DNA of 64,000 nucleotides from Actinomyces lilanjuaniae (lineage in GTDB: Bacteria; Actinomycetota; Actinomycetes; Actinomycetales; Actinomycetaceae): positions 2,170,001 to 2,234,000 of the forward strand of contig NZ_CP032514.1 in NCBI RefSeq assembly GCF_003606385.1, written 5' to 3'. This document shows, in pieces, positions 36,218 to 44,855 of this stretch. Under the pieces are notes generated by a model, which worked only from the letters and a program-made list of their open reading frames with translations, ran no database searches and was not told the origin of the DNA. The translations under genes were made by a program, and so were the position numbers. Each line of letters begins with the position of its first letter. Position 1 is the first letter of the stretch.

Positions 36218-37549
36218 TCACCGTCTCTCGCTGCCCTCGGGGGCGTCTGTCGATACTCCCGACACTCCCGTCGCGGCCTCCGCCGCTACCGTCAGTGGCC
36301 AGGTAGCCACCAAGGTAAAGGTGTCCGCCGGGCCGTGGCTGTCGCGGTGGTCGTATTGGCTGACGTCGTGGTGGCCGGGGTCGGTGCGGTGGTGACCGTG
36401 AGGATCACCGTGAGGATCGTTGCGGGTACCGTGGTGAAAGCCGTAGTGAAGGCTGCCGCCATAGAGGGTGCAGCGGCGGCGGATCCCCGCGAGCCCACGG
36501 TTCTCGCGGAGCGGCACGCTGTCCGCACCCGGACCGACGGGGTTGTCGACGCTGTTGGAGACCGTGACGCTGAGACGGTCGCAGGCCCAGTCCAGGGTCA
36601 GCCGCACCGCGTCCCCCGTGCCGTGGCGCTGGGCGTTGGTCAGCGACTCCTGCACCACCCGGTAGACCGCCAGCGACAGCCCCGGCTCCAGATCGCTGGG
36701 TGTCCCGCTGGTGCGGCACTCCACGTGCTGGCCCGCAGCCTCCACCCCGGCGAGCAGGTCGTCAAGGTCGTCGAGGCCGGGGGCAAGACCAAGAAGAGCA
36801 GGGTGGGCACCCTTCTGGTCCGAGGGAGCCAGCAGCGCCCGCACCTCACCAAGTGCCGACCTGCTGGCACGCGATATTGTCTCGAACAGCTCGGCGACCT
36901 CCCTGTCGGCAGCAATGGCCCGGCCGCTCTCGGCCTGGACCACGACACTGGTCAGCGTGTGCGCGAGCACGTCGTGCATCTCGTCATTGATCCGCTCCCG
37001 CTCCTCATAGGCCGCCAGCTGGGAGCGGGCCTGCGCGTTGCGCTCAGACAGCAGTCGCCGGTGCTCAGCATCGCGCAGCGCGTGGAGCGTGCGGCGCCGG
37101 AGGAGTCCCGTCGCCCACGCCGCCACAAGGCTGGCGGCCACGAGACCGGCAACCAGCGCCCCCTCCGTGAGCGCGACCCCACGAGCAGGCAGGCTGACAC
37201 CCAGCACCCCGACGACGACCAGCCCCAGCACCGGCGCCACGCGCCGCCGCCGACCATCAGCGTAGGCGGCTACCGAGTACGCCGCCGCGAGCAGGACAAC
37301 GTCGCCCGGGAACAGCAGCGCCGCCTCGGTAAGCAGGTGCACGACCGAGACCACCGTCGCCACGGCGGCACAGGCGACTGGTGCGCTACGCCGCAGACCC
37401 AGCGTGGCAGCCATCGCGGCCGACCACACCCAGTCAGGCTGGCCCGCCAGCCCCAGGAGCACGCACAGGGCGAGGCCGAGGGCGGCAGCAGCCGCGTCAA
37501 CGGTGCTGCCTCCCGGCCCAAGATCCCTGGGTGGCTGGTCCGGCTCCAC
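36218..37549 (-). CDS. NarL-type sensor histidine kinase with a His-rich insert in the ATPase domain
   Basis: The first 150 residues hold about five TM segments (ALGLALCVLLGLAG, VVLLAAAYSVAAYA, LVVVGVLGVSLPA and others). The HisKA_3 dimerisation helix is ERERINDEMHDVLAHTLTS (phosphoacceptor His), and the N-box is VVQESLTNAQRHG. The G-box region GLAGIRRRCTLYGGSLHYG is followed by about 38 residues containing ten His plus many Asp and Gly. Only then does the last strand TFTLVATWPL close the HATPase_c fold. Such an insert is unusual and might bind metal. The gene precedes the regulator and exporter genes. Confidence 0.92.
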   Translation of the reverse strand: MEPDQPPRDLGPGGSTVDAAAAALGLALCVLLGLAGQPDWVWSAAMAATLGLRRSAPVACAAVATVVSVVHLLTEAALLFPGDVVLLAAAYSVAAYADGRRRRVAPVLGLVVVGVLGVSLPARGVALTEGALVAGLVAASLVAAWATGLLRRRTLHALRDAEHRRLLSERNAQARSQLAAYEERERINDEMHDVLAHTLTSVVVQAESGRAIAADREVAELFETISRASRSALGEVRALLAPSDQKGAHPALLGLAPGLDDLDDLLAGVEAAGQHVECRTSGTPSDLEPGLSLAVYRVVQESLTNAQRHGTGDAVRLTLDWACDRLSVTVSNSVDNPVGPGADSVPLRENRGLAGIRRRCTLYGGSLHYGFHHGTRNDPHGDPHGHHRTDPGHHDVSQYDHRDSHGPADTFTLVATWPLTVAAEAATGVSGVSTDAPEGSERR

Positions 37550-37665
37550 ACCGTCAGCCTAGCCCGCGCACCGTGCAGCACTCACCCAGCCGAGGCGTCC
37601 ACGCTGCCCCTTGACTCCCTGCACGCCATCAGGACGGGCTCAGCACGCCGTGGCTGACCGATCCG

Positions 37666-38574
37666 TCAGACCTCCGTGCCCACAGCCCGCTCAGCAGCCT
37701 CCACGACGTTGGCCAGCAGCAGCGCGCGGGTCATGGGACCCACGCCGCCGGGGTTGGGGGACAGCCAGGAGGCCACCTCATCCACCCCGTCGGCCACGTC
37801 GCCCGCGATCCGCCCCTTGCCGGTGAGCGGGTCCACCACGCGTGAGACGCCCACGTCCAGGACCACCGCCCCGGGAGCCACCATGTCGGCGGTGATGATG
37901 CCGGGGCTGCCTGCGGCGGAGATGACGACGTCGGCCCGGCGCACGTGGCTGGCCAGGTCCGTGGTGCCCGTGTGGCACACGTCCACGGTGGCGTTGACGT
38001 CCTTACGGCCCAGGAGCAGCCCGATGGAGCGCCCCACGGTCACGCCGCGCCCCACCACGCACACGTTCCTGCCCGCCAGGTCGATGCCGTGACGGGTCAT
38101 CAGCTCGATACAGCCCCGGGGCGTGCACGGCAGCGGGGAGGTGACCGGCTCCGAGGCGCGCAGCACCAGGCGCCCCAGGTTGGTGGGGTGCAGGCCGTCA
38201 GCGTCCTTGCCCGGGTCCACCCGCTCCAGGACGGCGTTGGTGTCGATCCCTGCGGGCAGGGGGAGCTGGACGATGTAGCCGGTGCAGCCGGGGTCCGCGT
38301 TGAGCCGGTCCACGGCGGCCTCCACCTCAGCCTGGGTGGCAGTGGCGGGCAGGTCCACCCGGATGGAGGTGATCCCCACCTCCGCGCAGTCGGAGTGCTT
38401 GCCCGCCACGTAGCGCACCGAGCCCGGGTCCTCCCCCACCAGGACGGTGCCCAGGCCGGGGGTGACCCCGCGCTGCGCCAGGGCCGTGACCCGCTGGGTG
38501 AGCTCGGCCTTAATGCGGGCGGCAGTCGCCGTGCCGTCCAGGACCCGGGCAGGCCCCTGCCACGGCGCCCTCAC
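37666..38574 (-). CDS. folD: Bifunctional methylenetetrahydrofolate dehydrogenase/cyclohydrolase
   Basis: Converts 5,10-methylene-THF to 10-formyl-THF. The GTG start overlaps the glyA stop (GTGA). The catalytic Lys is in [16 protein letters not shown] (about residue 59). [15 protein letters not shown] and [13 protein letters not shown], signature segments, and [16 protein letters not shown] (NADP-binding loop) are intact. The C-terminal signature is [19 protein letters not shown]. The 302-aa length is normal. Coupling to glyA places serine-derived one-carbon production and oxidation in one transcript, under the upstream ZTP riboswitch. Confidence 0.95.
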   Translation of the reverse strand: MRAPWQGPARVLDGTATAARIKAELTQRVTALAQRGVTPGLGTVLVGEDPGSVRYVAGKHSDCAEVGITSIRVDLPATATQAEVEAAVDRLNADPGCTGYIVQLPLPAGIDTNAVLERVDPGKDADGLHPTNLGRLVLRASEPVTSPLPCTPRGCIELMTRHGIDLAGRNVCVVGRGVTVGRSIGLLLGRKDVNATVDVCHTGTTDLASHVRRADVVISAAGSPGIITADMVAPGAVVLDVGVSRVVDPLTGKGRIAGDVADGVDEVASWLSPNPGGVGPMTRALLLANVVEAAERAVGTEV

Positions 38575-39996
38575 TGGCCCAGCCCCTCAGGCAGCCCCTC
38601 GTAGAGGGGGAAGGCGTCGGTCAGGGCCGTGACACGGCCTCGCAGGGCGCCCAGCAGATCCTCGTCTGCGGTGCCGGCTGCGCCACGCACCAGGGCGGTG
38701 GCGATGACGTCGGCCACCTCGGTGAACTCTGCCGCACCGAAGCCCCTGGTGGCTAGGGCGGGGGTGCCGATGCGCAGGCCGGAGGTCACGCGCGGGGGCC
38801 GGGGGTCGAAGGGGACGGCGTTGCGGTTGACGGTGATGCCGGCCTCGTGCAGAAGGTCCTCAGCCTGCTGGCCGTCCAGGGAGGACTCACGCAGGTCCAC
38901 CAGGACCAGGTGGACGTCGGTGCCCCCGGTCACCAGGGTGATGCCGGCGGAGCGGACGTCGTCGGCCAGGAGGCGCTCGGCGATGATCGAGGCGCCCTCG
39001 ACGGTGCGGGCCTGGCGCTCGGCGAACTCCTGGGTCCCGGCGATCTTCATGGCCACGGCCTTGGCGGCGACCACGTGCATAAGCGGACCGCCCTGCTGGC
39101 CGGGGAAGACAGCGGAGTCCAGCTTGCGCCCCCACTGCTCGGCCCGGCTGGACAGCAGCAGGCCAGAGCGCGGCCCGCCCAGCGTCTTGTGGACAGTGGT
39201 GGACACGACATCGGCCCACGGCACGGGGCTGGGGTGCAGGCCTGCGGCAACCAGCCCGGCGAAGTGAGCCATGTCCACCCACAGGGCAGCGCCGACCTCG
39301 TCGGCGACCTCACGGAAGGCCTGGAAGTCCAGGTGGCGGGGGTAGGCCGACCACCCGGCGATGATCACCCGGGGGCGCTCGCGCAGGGCGGCCTGGCGCA
39401 CCTGGTCCATCTCGATGCGGTGAGTGGCCTGGTCCACGCCGTAGGCGGTGGCATGGTAGTTCTTGCCGGAGAAGTTGATCCTCATCCCGTGGGTGAGGTG
39501 GCCGCCGTGGGCCAGGGACAGCCCCAGGAGCGTGTCACCGGGAGCGGCCAGGGCGTGCAGGACAGCGGCATTGGCCTGGGCGCCGGAGTGGGGCTGGACG
39601 TTGGCCCACTCGGCCCGAAGACAGCCTTGGCCCTCTCGATGGCCAGGGACTCCGCGACGTCGACGACCTCGCAGCCCCCGTAGTAGCGCCGCCCGGATAG
39701 CCCTCCGCGTACTTGTTGGTCAGCACCGAGCCCTGGCACTCCAGGACGGCCCGGGGCACAAAGTTCTCCGAGGCGATCATCTCCAGGGTGGAGCGCTGGC
39801 GGTCCAACTCCCCGGCCAGGGTGGCAGCGATCTGCGGGTCCAGCTGCGCCAGGGGCTGGCTGAGCAGGCTGGGCTGCGCGGGGGCGTCAGGGAACCCTGT
39901 GGTGGTGGCTCCCACGGCGCGGGCTCCAGCGGGGACGGCCTGGGCCTCGGGAGTCTCAGCGGCTGCGCTAGGAGCAGAGGGAACTTCAGCGGTCAT
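38571..39996 (-). CDS. glyA: Serine hydroxymethyltransferase GlyA (two single-base frame breaks)
   Basis: Converts serine and THF to glycine and 5,10-methylene-THF. ATG 39996 has GGAGGAG upstream. The first frame runs through [16 protein letters not shown] and [11 protein letters not shown]. At 39692-39694 (CCC on plus strand) the frame shifts, giving [17 protein letters not shown]. At 39614-39616 it shifts again into [19 protein letters not shown] and the remaining 300 residues. Those include the PLP lysine in [14 protein letters not shown]. One added base per site yields a complete enzyme with an about 45-residue Ala/Pro-rich extension. Loss of glyA would be severe, so sequence error is the likely cause. 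Confidence 0.9.
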
Positions 39997-40049
39997 GTGG
40001 TCTCCTCCGTGGTGGGACGCGCGGCTCAGCCGACGCGTGAGCGGGTGAC

Positions 40050-40135
40050 CCGTGGCCCAGGCGGGCGACCCCGTGGTCTCGATCCTCGTGCCGCTCCCCG
40101 GTGGTCCTCCACCCGGCGCCAGTCGCGACGGACGC
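40050..40135 (-). promoter_or_regulatory. ZTP (pfl-type) riboswitch upstream of glyA-folD
   Basis: On the minus strand, from 40135 downward, the leader reads cgcgactggcgccggg, ggaggaccaccggggagcg and, after a variable loop, gtcgcccgcctgggccac. These match the pfl consensus: the GACUGGCG strand, the CCACCGGGGAG helix and the invariant CCGCCUGGGC element that forms the ZMP pocket. ZTP riboswitches sense ZMP/ZTP, which accumulate when 10-formyl-THF is short, and usually precede glyA, folD or purH genes. The RNA ends about 55 nt before the glyA start; a CGGCT/AGCCG stem in that gap may be the expression platform. Confidence 0.88.
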
Positions 40136-40470
40136 AGCCTACCGCATCGTGACCGCACGTTCGTCGGGCGCGACCCCTCGCCACCCCTCCACCAGCCCTC
40201 ACACCGGCCCGAGCCACTCCCCCAGGTCGTCGCCTGCTATGCCCAGCGCCGCCTACAGCTCAAGCGCACCAGCCTCAGCCCGCACCGAGCCAGGCCGGGC
40301 GGCCTTCCGTGCTGCCTTCTCCGCCTTCCAAGCCGCCAGGCCCGCCAGGACCAGACACCACCGAGCAGAGCACGGAGGCAGGGGTTGTCCTATCAGCAGC
40401 GCCATCGCAGCAGGAACCGTGCGAGATGGGCTCGCACAAGTCACGCTGAGACAAAAACGTCAACCAGGAC

Positions 40471-40557
40471 TGGAGCCGCGCCAGCCAAGGTGACCCCCCC
40501 CACAGCGGCCCCCCACGGTCAGGGCGCCGGTGGCTGGAGCTGCACCAGCCAAGGTGA
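40471..40557. repeat. Imperfect direct repeat pair, 64 nt apart
   Basis: tggagccgcgccagccaagg (from 40471) recurs as tggagctgcaccagccaagg (from 40535), followed by tga in both. The second copy lies inside ggctggagctgcaccagcc, whose ends ggctgg/ccagcc are complementary. Confidence 0.75.
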
Positions 40558-40573
40558 ACCTACGCGTACGAGC

Positions 40574-40652
40574 CAGGCTCGCACCACTCCAGTCCAGCGC
40601 TGCACGATCCACCCAGCCAGAATCCACGTCACACAGGCTCGCACCATTCCAG
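40574..40652 (-). repeat. 19-nt direct repeat pair, exactly 60 nt apart
   Basis: caggctcgcaccactccag (40574-40592) and caggctcgcaccattccag (40634-40652) differ by one base. On the minus strand their gcgagcctg core is shared with the repeats upstream of trpS, in the same orientation relative to the next gene. Confidence 0.8.
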
Positions 40653-40983
40653 CCCACCTGACCTACCGACAACAGGTATACCCAGCACCACGCCTGACAC
40701 CTCCCACAGCCCCGGCAGCCCAGAAGCGCGCCTTAGCGAAGTCGCACCTCCCTATCCTCAATAAACTGGCGGCATAACAGTCGCACCAGCCCTTGCGCTG
40801 CGGCCCTGGACTCCCGCCCCGCCCCCGGAACACACAGAGGCAACGCCGCCTGGAGAGGTCAGCCCCGCCGGAGGCATGCCGCAGCCGTCCTTCACCCGCC
40901 CCCGGCAACAAGGGGAGGCTCTCGCCGGGGAGGACCTTCCACAGCATGGCGAGGCGGGGAGGACGTCCAGGTGAGCATCCCAG

Positions 40984-41802
40984 GTGAGCATCACGGTAGA
41001 CGGCCGGGAGGCCGACTCCTTCGAGCCCATGCCCGAAACGCACTACTGGTGGGCCTGGGTCAACGCCCCGGACCAGCCGGGGACCTACACCTATGAGGTG
41101 ACCTGCCAGGGCGACGGCGCCCCGGTCACCTACGCCCCGGTAGAGGTACGAGTCCTCGAGCCTCAACCAGAGGGGCTGAGCGCCACGATGGGCGAGGTCA
41201 CTCTTGACGGCTGCGAGGTGACGCTGCCGGTCACCACGACCGGCAGCTACACCTACGAGCTGCAGGTCTGGGACAACCAGACAATGCTCGACTCCATCGT
41301 CTGGGACACCCAGGAGGACACGACCACTGTCCACACCTGGACCATCACGGGGCGCCCCCGGCGCACCTTCACCGACAACATCTTCTTCGAGGTACTGATC
41401 AACGGGATTGACACCGGTGCGCGCCACTCCCTGACCTACTCCGACGAGCTCGGTGACGAGTGCTCCGCAGCGACCCCGGTGGAGGCCGAGCTCGTTGAGG
41501 ACGCCTCCGCCGTGCAGCCAGGACAGACAGTGACCATCGTCGGCAACGGGTTCCTGAACGGGGTCCTGGAGAAGGAGGACATCGACGTCACTGTCGACGA
41601 CTCCGACACCTGGATCGGAGGGCAGAAGGAGATCTGGCCGACTCGTCCCTTTCACGGCAGGGACCCCTTCTCCGTGACAGCAACCCTGCCGGAGGATCTC
41701 GCACCCGGCGACCACGTCCTGGTCCTGCGAGGCTCGGCGTCCATGCGCTCGGTCGAGATTCCCATCACCGTGGTACCGCCCTCAACGGGGTCAGTCGGCT
41801 AG
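40984..41802 (+). CDS. Ig-like/beta-sandwich protein fragment, probably 5'-truncated secreted protein
   Basis: Begins at GTG 40984 without a Shine-Dalgarno or signal peptide. Tyr/Trp/Thr-rich segments such as HYWWAWVNAPDQPGTYTYEV and TTTGSYTYELQVWDNQT suggest two beta-sandwich domains. They are followed by an IPT/Big-like one (VQPGQTVTIVGNGFLNG, SVTATLPEDLAPGDHVLVL). Two or three Cys may form disulfides. There is no LPXTG or membrane anchor. Removing one copy of the 13-nt duplication and adding one G near 40956-40959 would extend the frame as GEDVQVSITVDG back to an ATG at 40876. The full gene is therefore probably damaged at its 5' end. Confidence 0.6.
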   Translation: MSITVDGREADSFEPMPETHYWWAWVNAPDQPGTYTYEVTCQGDGAPVTYAPVEVRVLEPQPEGLSATMGEVTLDGCEVTLPVTTTGSYTYELQVWDNQTMLDSIVWDTQEDTTTVHTWTITGRPRRTFTDNIFFEVLINGIDTGARHSLTYSDELGDECSAATPVEAELVEDASAVQPGQTVTIVGNGFLNGVLEKEDIDVTVDDSDTWIGGQKEIWPTRPFHGRDPFSVTATLPEDLAPGDHVLVLRGSASMRSVEIPITVVPPSTGSVG

Positions 41803-41846
41803 CGCCACGGCTACCCTCCCTCACCGGGGCAGGCTACCCTCGCCCC

Positions 41847-42844
41847 ATGACCACCCCGACGAGCACCCCAGGCTCACCAGGCACCCCGATGTCCCCGGGC
41901 TCCCCGACGAGCCTGGGCACCCAGAGCCGCCCAGGCACTCCGGGCGGCTCCTCGGGCGCCCAGGCTCCGGAGCCCTCCCCGGCAGCGGCAGACGGCGCGC
42001 ACGCCCAGCACCTGGTCCTGTCCCTGTCCTGCCCGGACCGGCCCGGCATCGTCCACGCGGTCACCGGCGCCCTGGCACGCCGTGGGGGCAACATCACCGA
42101 GTCCAAGCAGTTCGGGGACGAGCGCACGGGCCTGTTCTTCATGCGCGTCCAGGTCATGACCACCGTGCCTCGCACCGAGCTGGAGAAGGACCTCGACGAG
42201 CTGGCCCGCACCTACTCCATGACCTGGACCCTGGATGAGGTCGGCCGCCGGGTACGCACCCTCATCATGGTCTCCAAGGAGGGCCACTGCCTGACCGACC
42301 TTCTCTTCCGCGCCCGCAGCCAGGGCCTGCCCGTCGAGGTAGCCGGGGTCGTGGGCAACCACGAGACGCTGCGCGACGTCGCGCAGTTCTACGACGTCCC
42401 CTTCCACCACATCCCGGTCACCAAGGACACCAAGGAGGCGGCTGAGGCCGAGCTGCTGGGCCTGGTGGACTCCCTGGGCGTGGAGCTGGTAGTCCTGGCC
42501 CGTTACATGCAGATCCTCTCCCCTACCCTGTGTGAGCGCCTCCACGGCGGGGTCATCAACATCCACCACTCCTTCCTGCCCAGCTTCAAGGGGCCAACCC
42601 CTACCGGCAGGCCCACGAGCGCGGGGTCAAGCTCATCGGCGCCACCGCCCACTACGTGACAGCCGACCTCGACGAGGGACCCATCATCGAGCAGGACGTC
42701 ACCCGGGCCAGCCACGAGGACTCCGTGGAGGCGCTACGCTCCAAGGGCCAGGACGTCGAGCGGCGGGTGCTGGCCCAGGCCGTGCGCTGGCACGCCGAGC
42801 ACCGGGTGCTCCTCAACGGGCACCGCACCGTCGTCTTCGCCTGA
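41847..42844 (+). CDS. purU: Formyltetrahydrofolate deformylase PurU (one single-base frame break)
   Basis: Hydrolyses 10-formyl-THF to formate and THF, balancing one-carbon pools. A Ser/Pro/Gly-rich leader of about 45 residues precedes an ACT domain ([20 protein letters not shown]). The formyltransferase fold follows, with [24 protein letters not shown] and the catalytic Asn/His in [16 protein letters not shown]. At the GGGG run 42590-42593 the frame is lost; adding one G continues as [32 protein letters not shown] and so on to the stop at 42844. The restored length of about 330 aa includes the leader. Undercall is likely. Confidence 0.9.
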
Positions 42845-42943
42845 GATCATGGCCTGAGCCCCGGTCCAGGACCCGGCCGGGCAGGACCTCTCGCACGGCA
42901 GATCGTCGTGGAGTTGGAGCAGCCACGCCTCACACCTGCGGCC

Positions 42944-43237
42944 TCACACCTGCGTCGGCACGCTGCGACCAGCAACGACCTTAGCGAGCAGCTGCCGGGA
43001 GACATCCGCAACACCGCGCACCTCGGCTACCACGCGGCGGTGGGTGCGGCGGGCATCGACGTCGTCGGTCCCAGTGAAGCGAATGGTGACGCGGGGCTCA
43101 CCACTCACGACGTCGACCTGGAAGGCCTCCAGCGCGGTCGAGATGGTGACCGCAGCACGGGCGGCCTCCTCGACATCGCAGGGCACCCGGCCGGGATGCA
43201 GAGTAGTCACAGTGAGCACGGTGCGGTAGGAGGGCAC
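42944..43237 (-). CDS. Small hypothetical protein (97 aa)
   Basis: GTG 43237 opens SYRTVLTVTTLHPGRVPCDV. The pattern of alternating strands and a helix (EEAARAAVTISTALEAFQVDVV, then PRVTIRFTGTDDVDARR) suggests a ferredoxin-like alpha/beta fold. No motif identifies a function and no Shine-Dalgarno is evident. It lies between purU and the carbonic anhydrase on the opposite strand. It may be real because the competing frames are poorer, but this is uncertain. Confidence 0.5.
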   Translation of the reverse strand: MPSYRTVLTVTTLHPGRVPCDVEEAARAAVTISTALEAFQVDVVSGEPRVTIRFTGTDDVDARRTHRRVVAEVRGVADVSRQLLAKVVAGRSVPTQV

Positions 43238-43372
43238 GGCGGCAAGCCTAGACAGAAGTCTGAGGAGTCACCGCTCCCGCCAGCAGGCGTGACCGGTAGT
43301 GTCAGTGGCTCCAGCACCGTCGTGACCAGCGCCCCAGCCGGGAGCCAGCACGACCAGACCCAAGGAGCGCCC

Positions 43373-43900
43373 ATGTCGTCCCAGTCCCCCACCAACCCTG
43401 ACGCCGCCCCTTCCGCTCCCACAGCTGCCACAGCGCTTGAGGCGGCCCGCCACTACGCCGCGGACTTTGTCCCCGCACGAGGAGAGCACGCCACCCTGGC
43501 CGTCGTCGCCTGCATGGACCGGCGCCTGGACGTCATGTCACTGCTGGGGCTGCAGGCCGGAGACGCCTACGTCATCCGCAACGCCGGAGGTATCCTCACC
43601 GAGGACGTGCGCCGCTCCCTGGCCATCGCCCAGCACGCGCTGGGGGTCCAGGAGATTCTGCTCATCCACCACACCGACTGCGGCATGTCCCGCCTGGACG
43701 ACGAGACCTTCACCGACTCCCTGGAGCGGGAGACTGGCCATCGCCCTCCCTGGCGGCCCGGAGGCTTCACCGACGCTGCCCAGGACGTGCGCCAGGCCCT
43801 GGCCGGGCTGACTGCCGACCCGCACGTGCCTGGCGGGGCGAGCGCGCGAGGCTTTGTCTACGACGTCGCCACCGGGAGACTGACGGAGGTGCAGCGCTAG
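43373..43900 (+). CDS. Beta-type carbonic anhydrase-like protein
   Basis: A 175-aa zinc enzyme interconverting CO2 and bicarbonate. Zinc ligands are visible in VVACMDRRLDV (Cys with the Asp-Arg dyad) and ILLIHHTDCGMSRL (His and Cys); YVIRNAGGILTEDVRRSL lies between them. This short form with CMDxR matches the small actinobacterial beta-CA clade. ATG 43373 follows AAGGAG. An Ala/Pro/Thr-rich leader of about 20 residues precedes the core. It is convergent with the MBL gene, 20 nt apart. Confidence 0.92.
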   Translation: MSSQSPTNPDAAPSAPTAATALEAARHYAADFVPARGEHATLAVVACMDRRLDVMSLLGLQAGDAYVIRNAGGILTEDVRRSLAIAQHALGVQEILLIHHTDCGMSRLDDETFTDSLERETGHRPPWRPGGFTDAAQDVRQALAGLTADPHVPGGASARGFVYDVATGRLTEVQR

Positions 43901-43920
43901 GCCACCGCTGGCAGCGGCTG

Positions 43921-44706
43921 TCAACGCGTGTGCAGCACCAGGGACTGGCCGTCGTCAGGGATGAGGAGGCTTCCCTCGAAACCCTGCTCGGCAGCAGTCT
44001 GGCGCAGGCGCTCCTTGGAGGTGCCCCAGTGGTTGAGGGCCTCCATGTGGACAGCCACGATCCTGGCCTCAGGCGCCGCTCGGTGGATCTGGGCCACCTC
44101 CGCGTCGTCCAGGACCAGCCGCCCCCCGGGGATGCTGTTGCCCCCAGCGTTAGCTATCACGACGTCGGGAGCAAAGACGTCCAGGGCCTTCTCCAGCCCG
44201 GCGAACCAGACGGTGTCACCAGTGAGGTAGAGAGTCGGCTCCCCCTCCGCGCTGAGGACCACCCCCATCGTGTCCGCGCTGCCGGTGCGCTCGATCATCG
44301 GCTGCACCAGCTCAGGAGTGTCGTAGTGCTGACCCGCGACGCTGGCTAGGACCACCTGGCCCAGACGCGCCGTCCCCTCCAGGACCCGAACGTCGGTAAA
44401 GCCTGCGGAGGAGATGGTGTCGGCGTCGTACTCATTCTGGACAAACACCGGTATCTCCTTGGGAACAAAGTGAGCTGCCTCCTGGTCCCAATGGTCTATG
44501 TGTGTATGCGTGACAATAGTCGCATCGATACCACGCACGACCTCCTTGGCTGGAAGGGGGAGATCCTGGAGCGGATTGCGCTCACTGCCTCGAAGCGACG
44601 GGAAGGGGTCGAGGGAACCCTTGGGCGACAGCATCGGGTCAATAAGAAATACCTGCCCGCTGTAGGTCAGCCTGGCCGTGGCATTGCGAATGTGAAGAAA
44701 TTCCAT
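43921..44706 (-). CDS. MBL-fold metal-dependent hydrolase (UlaG-like)
   Basis: A 261-aa protein with the metallo-beta-lactamase motif IVTHTHIDHWDQEA (HxHxDH) near residue 66. Other ligands are probably GDTVWFAG (Asp) and VAVHMEALNHWGTS (His). The N-terminus MEFLHIRNATARLTYSGQVFLIDPML is the usual opening of L-ascorbate-6-P lactonase-like hydrolases. The substrate is unknown and neighbours do not define it. The nagA stop lies 150 nt upstream on the same strand, so it could be cotranscribed after nagA only if that gap has no terminator. Confidence 0.88.
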   Translation of the reverse strand: MEFLHIRNATARLTYSGQVFLIDPMLSPKGSLDPFPSLRGSERNPLQDLPLPAKEVVRGIDATIVTHTHIDHWDQEAAHFVPKEIPVFVQNEYDADTISSAGFTDVRVLEGTARLGQVVLASVAGQHYDTPELVQPMIERTGSADTMGVVLSAEGEPTLYLTGDTVWFAGLEKALDVFAPDVVIANAGGNSIPGGRLVLDDAEVAQIHRAAPEARIVAVHMEALNHWGTSKERLRQTAAEQGFEGSLLIPDDGQSLVLHTR

Positions 44707-44855
44707 ATCGACACCCTACATTCCAACTCGGTGACACAAGCGCGACACACCCGCATGTCACGTCGGTACCGCGAGTCATAGCGGTAGACGGCACGGCCCA
44801 GGGCCGGGCCAGCAGAGTGGAAAAGACTGGCTGAACAGCGATACGGCACTTGGTG

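Larger units (their letters stand above)
40141..40983. other. About 840 nt without a recognisable gene, rich in short repeats
   Basis: Open frames here show no family pattern. The glyA promoter should lie at the left end. Two sets of imperfect repeats occupy 40471-40652, and the palindrome gagccaggctc lies at 40570-40580. On the right a 13-nt tandem duplication (40967-40979, 40980-40992) sits at the start of the Ig-like gene. Possible degenerate coding sequence from about 40876 is discussed there. Confidence 0.55.

Noticed and set aside
40141..40870. Possible second toxin or surface-protein remnant
   Set aside because: Translations in six frames show only repeat-derived low-complexity peptides with no domain motif.
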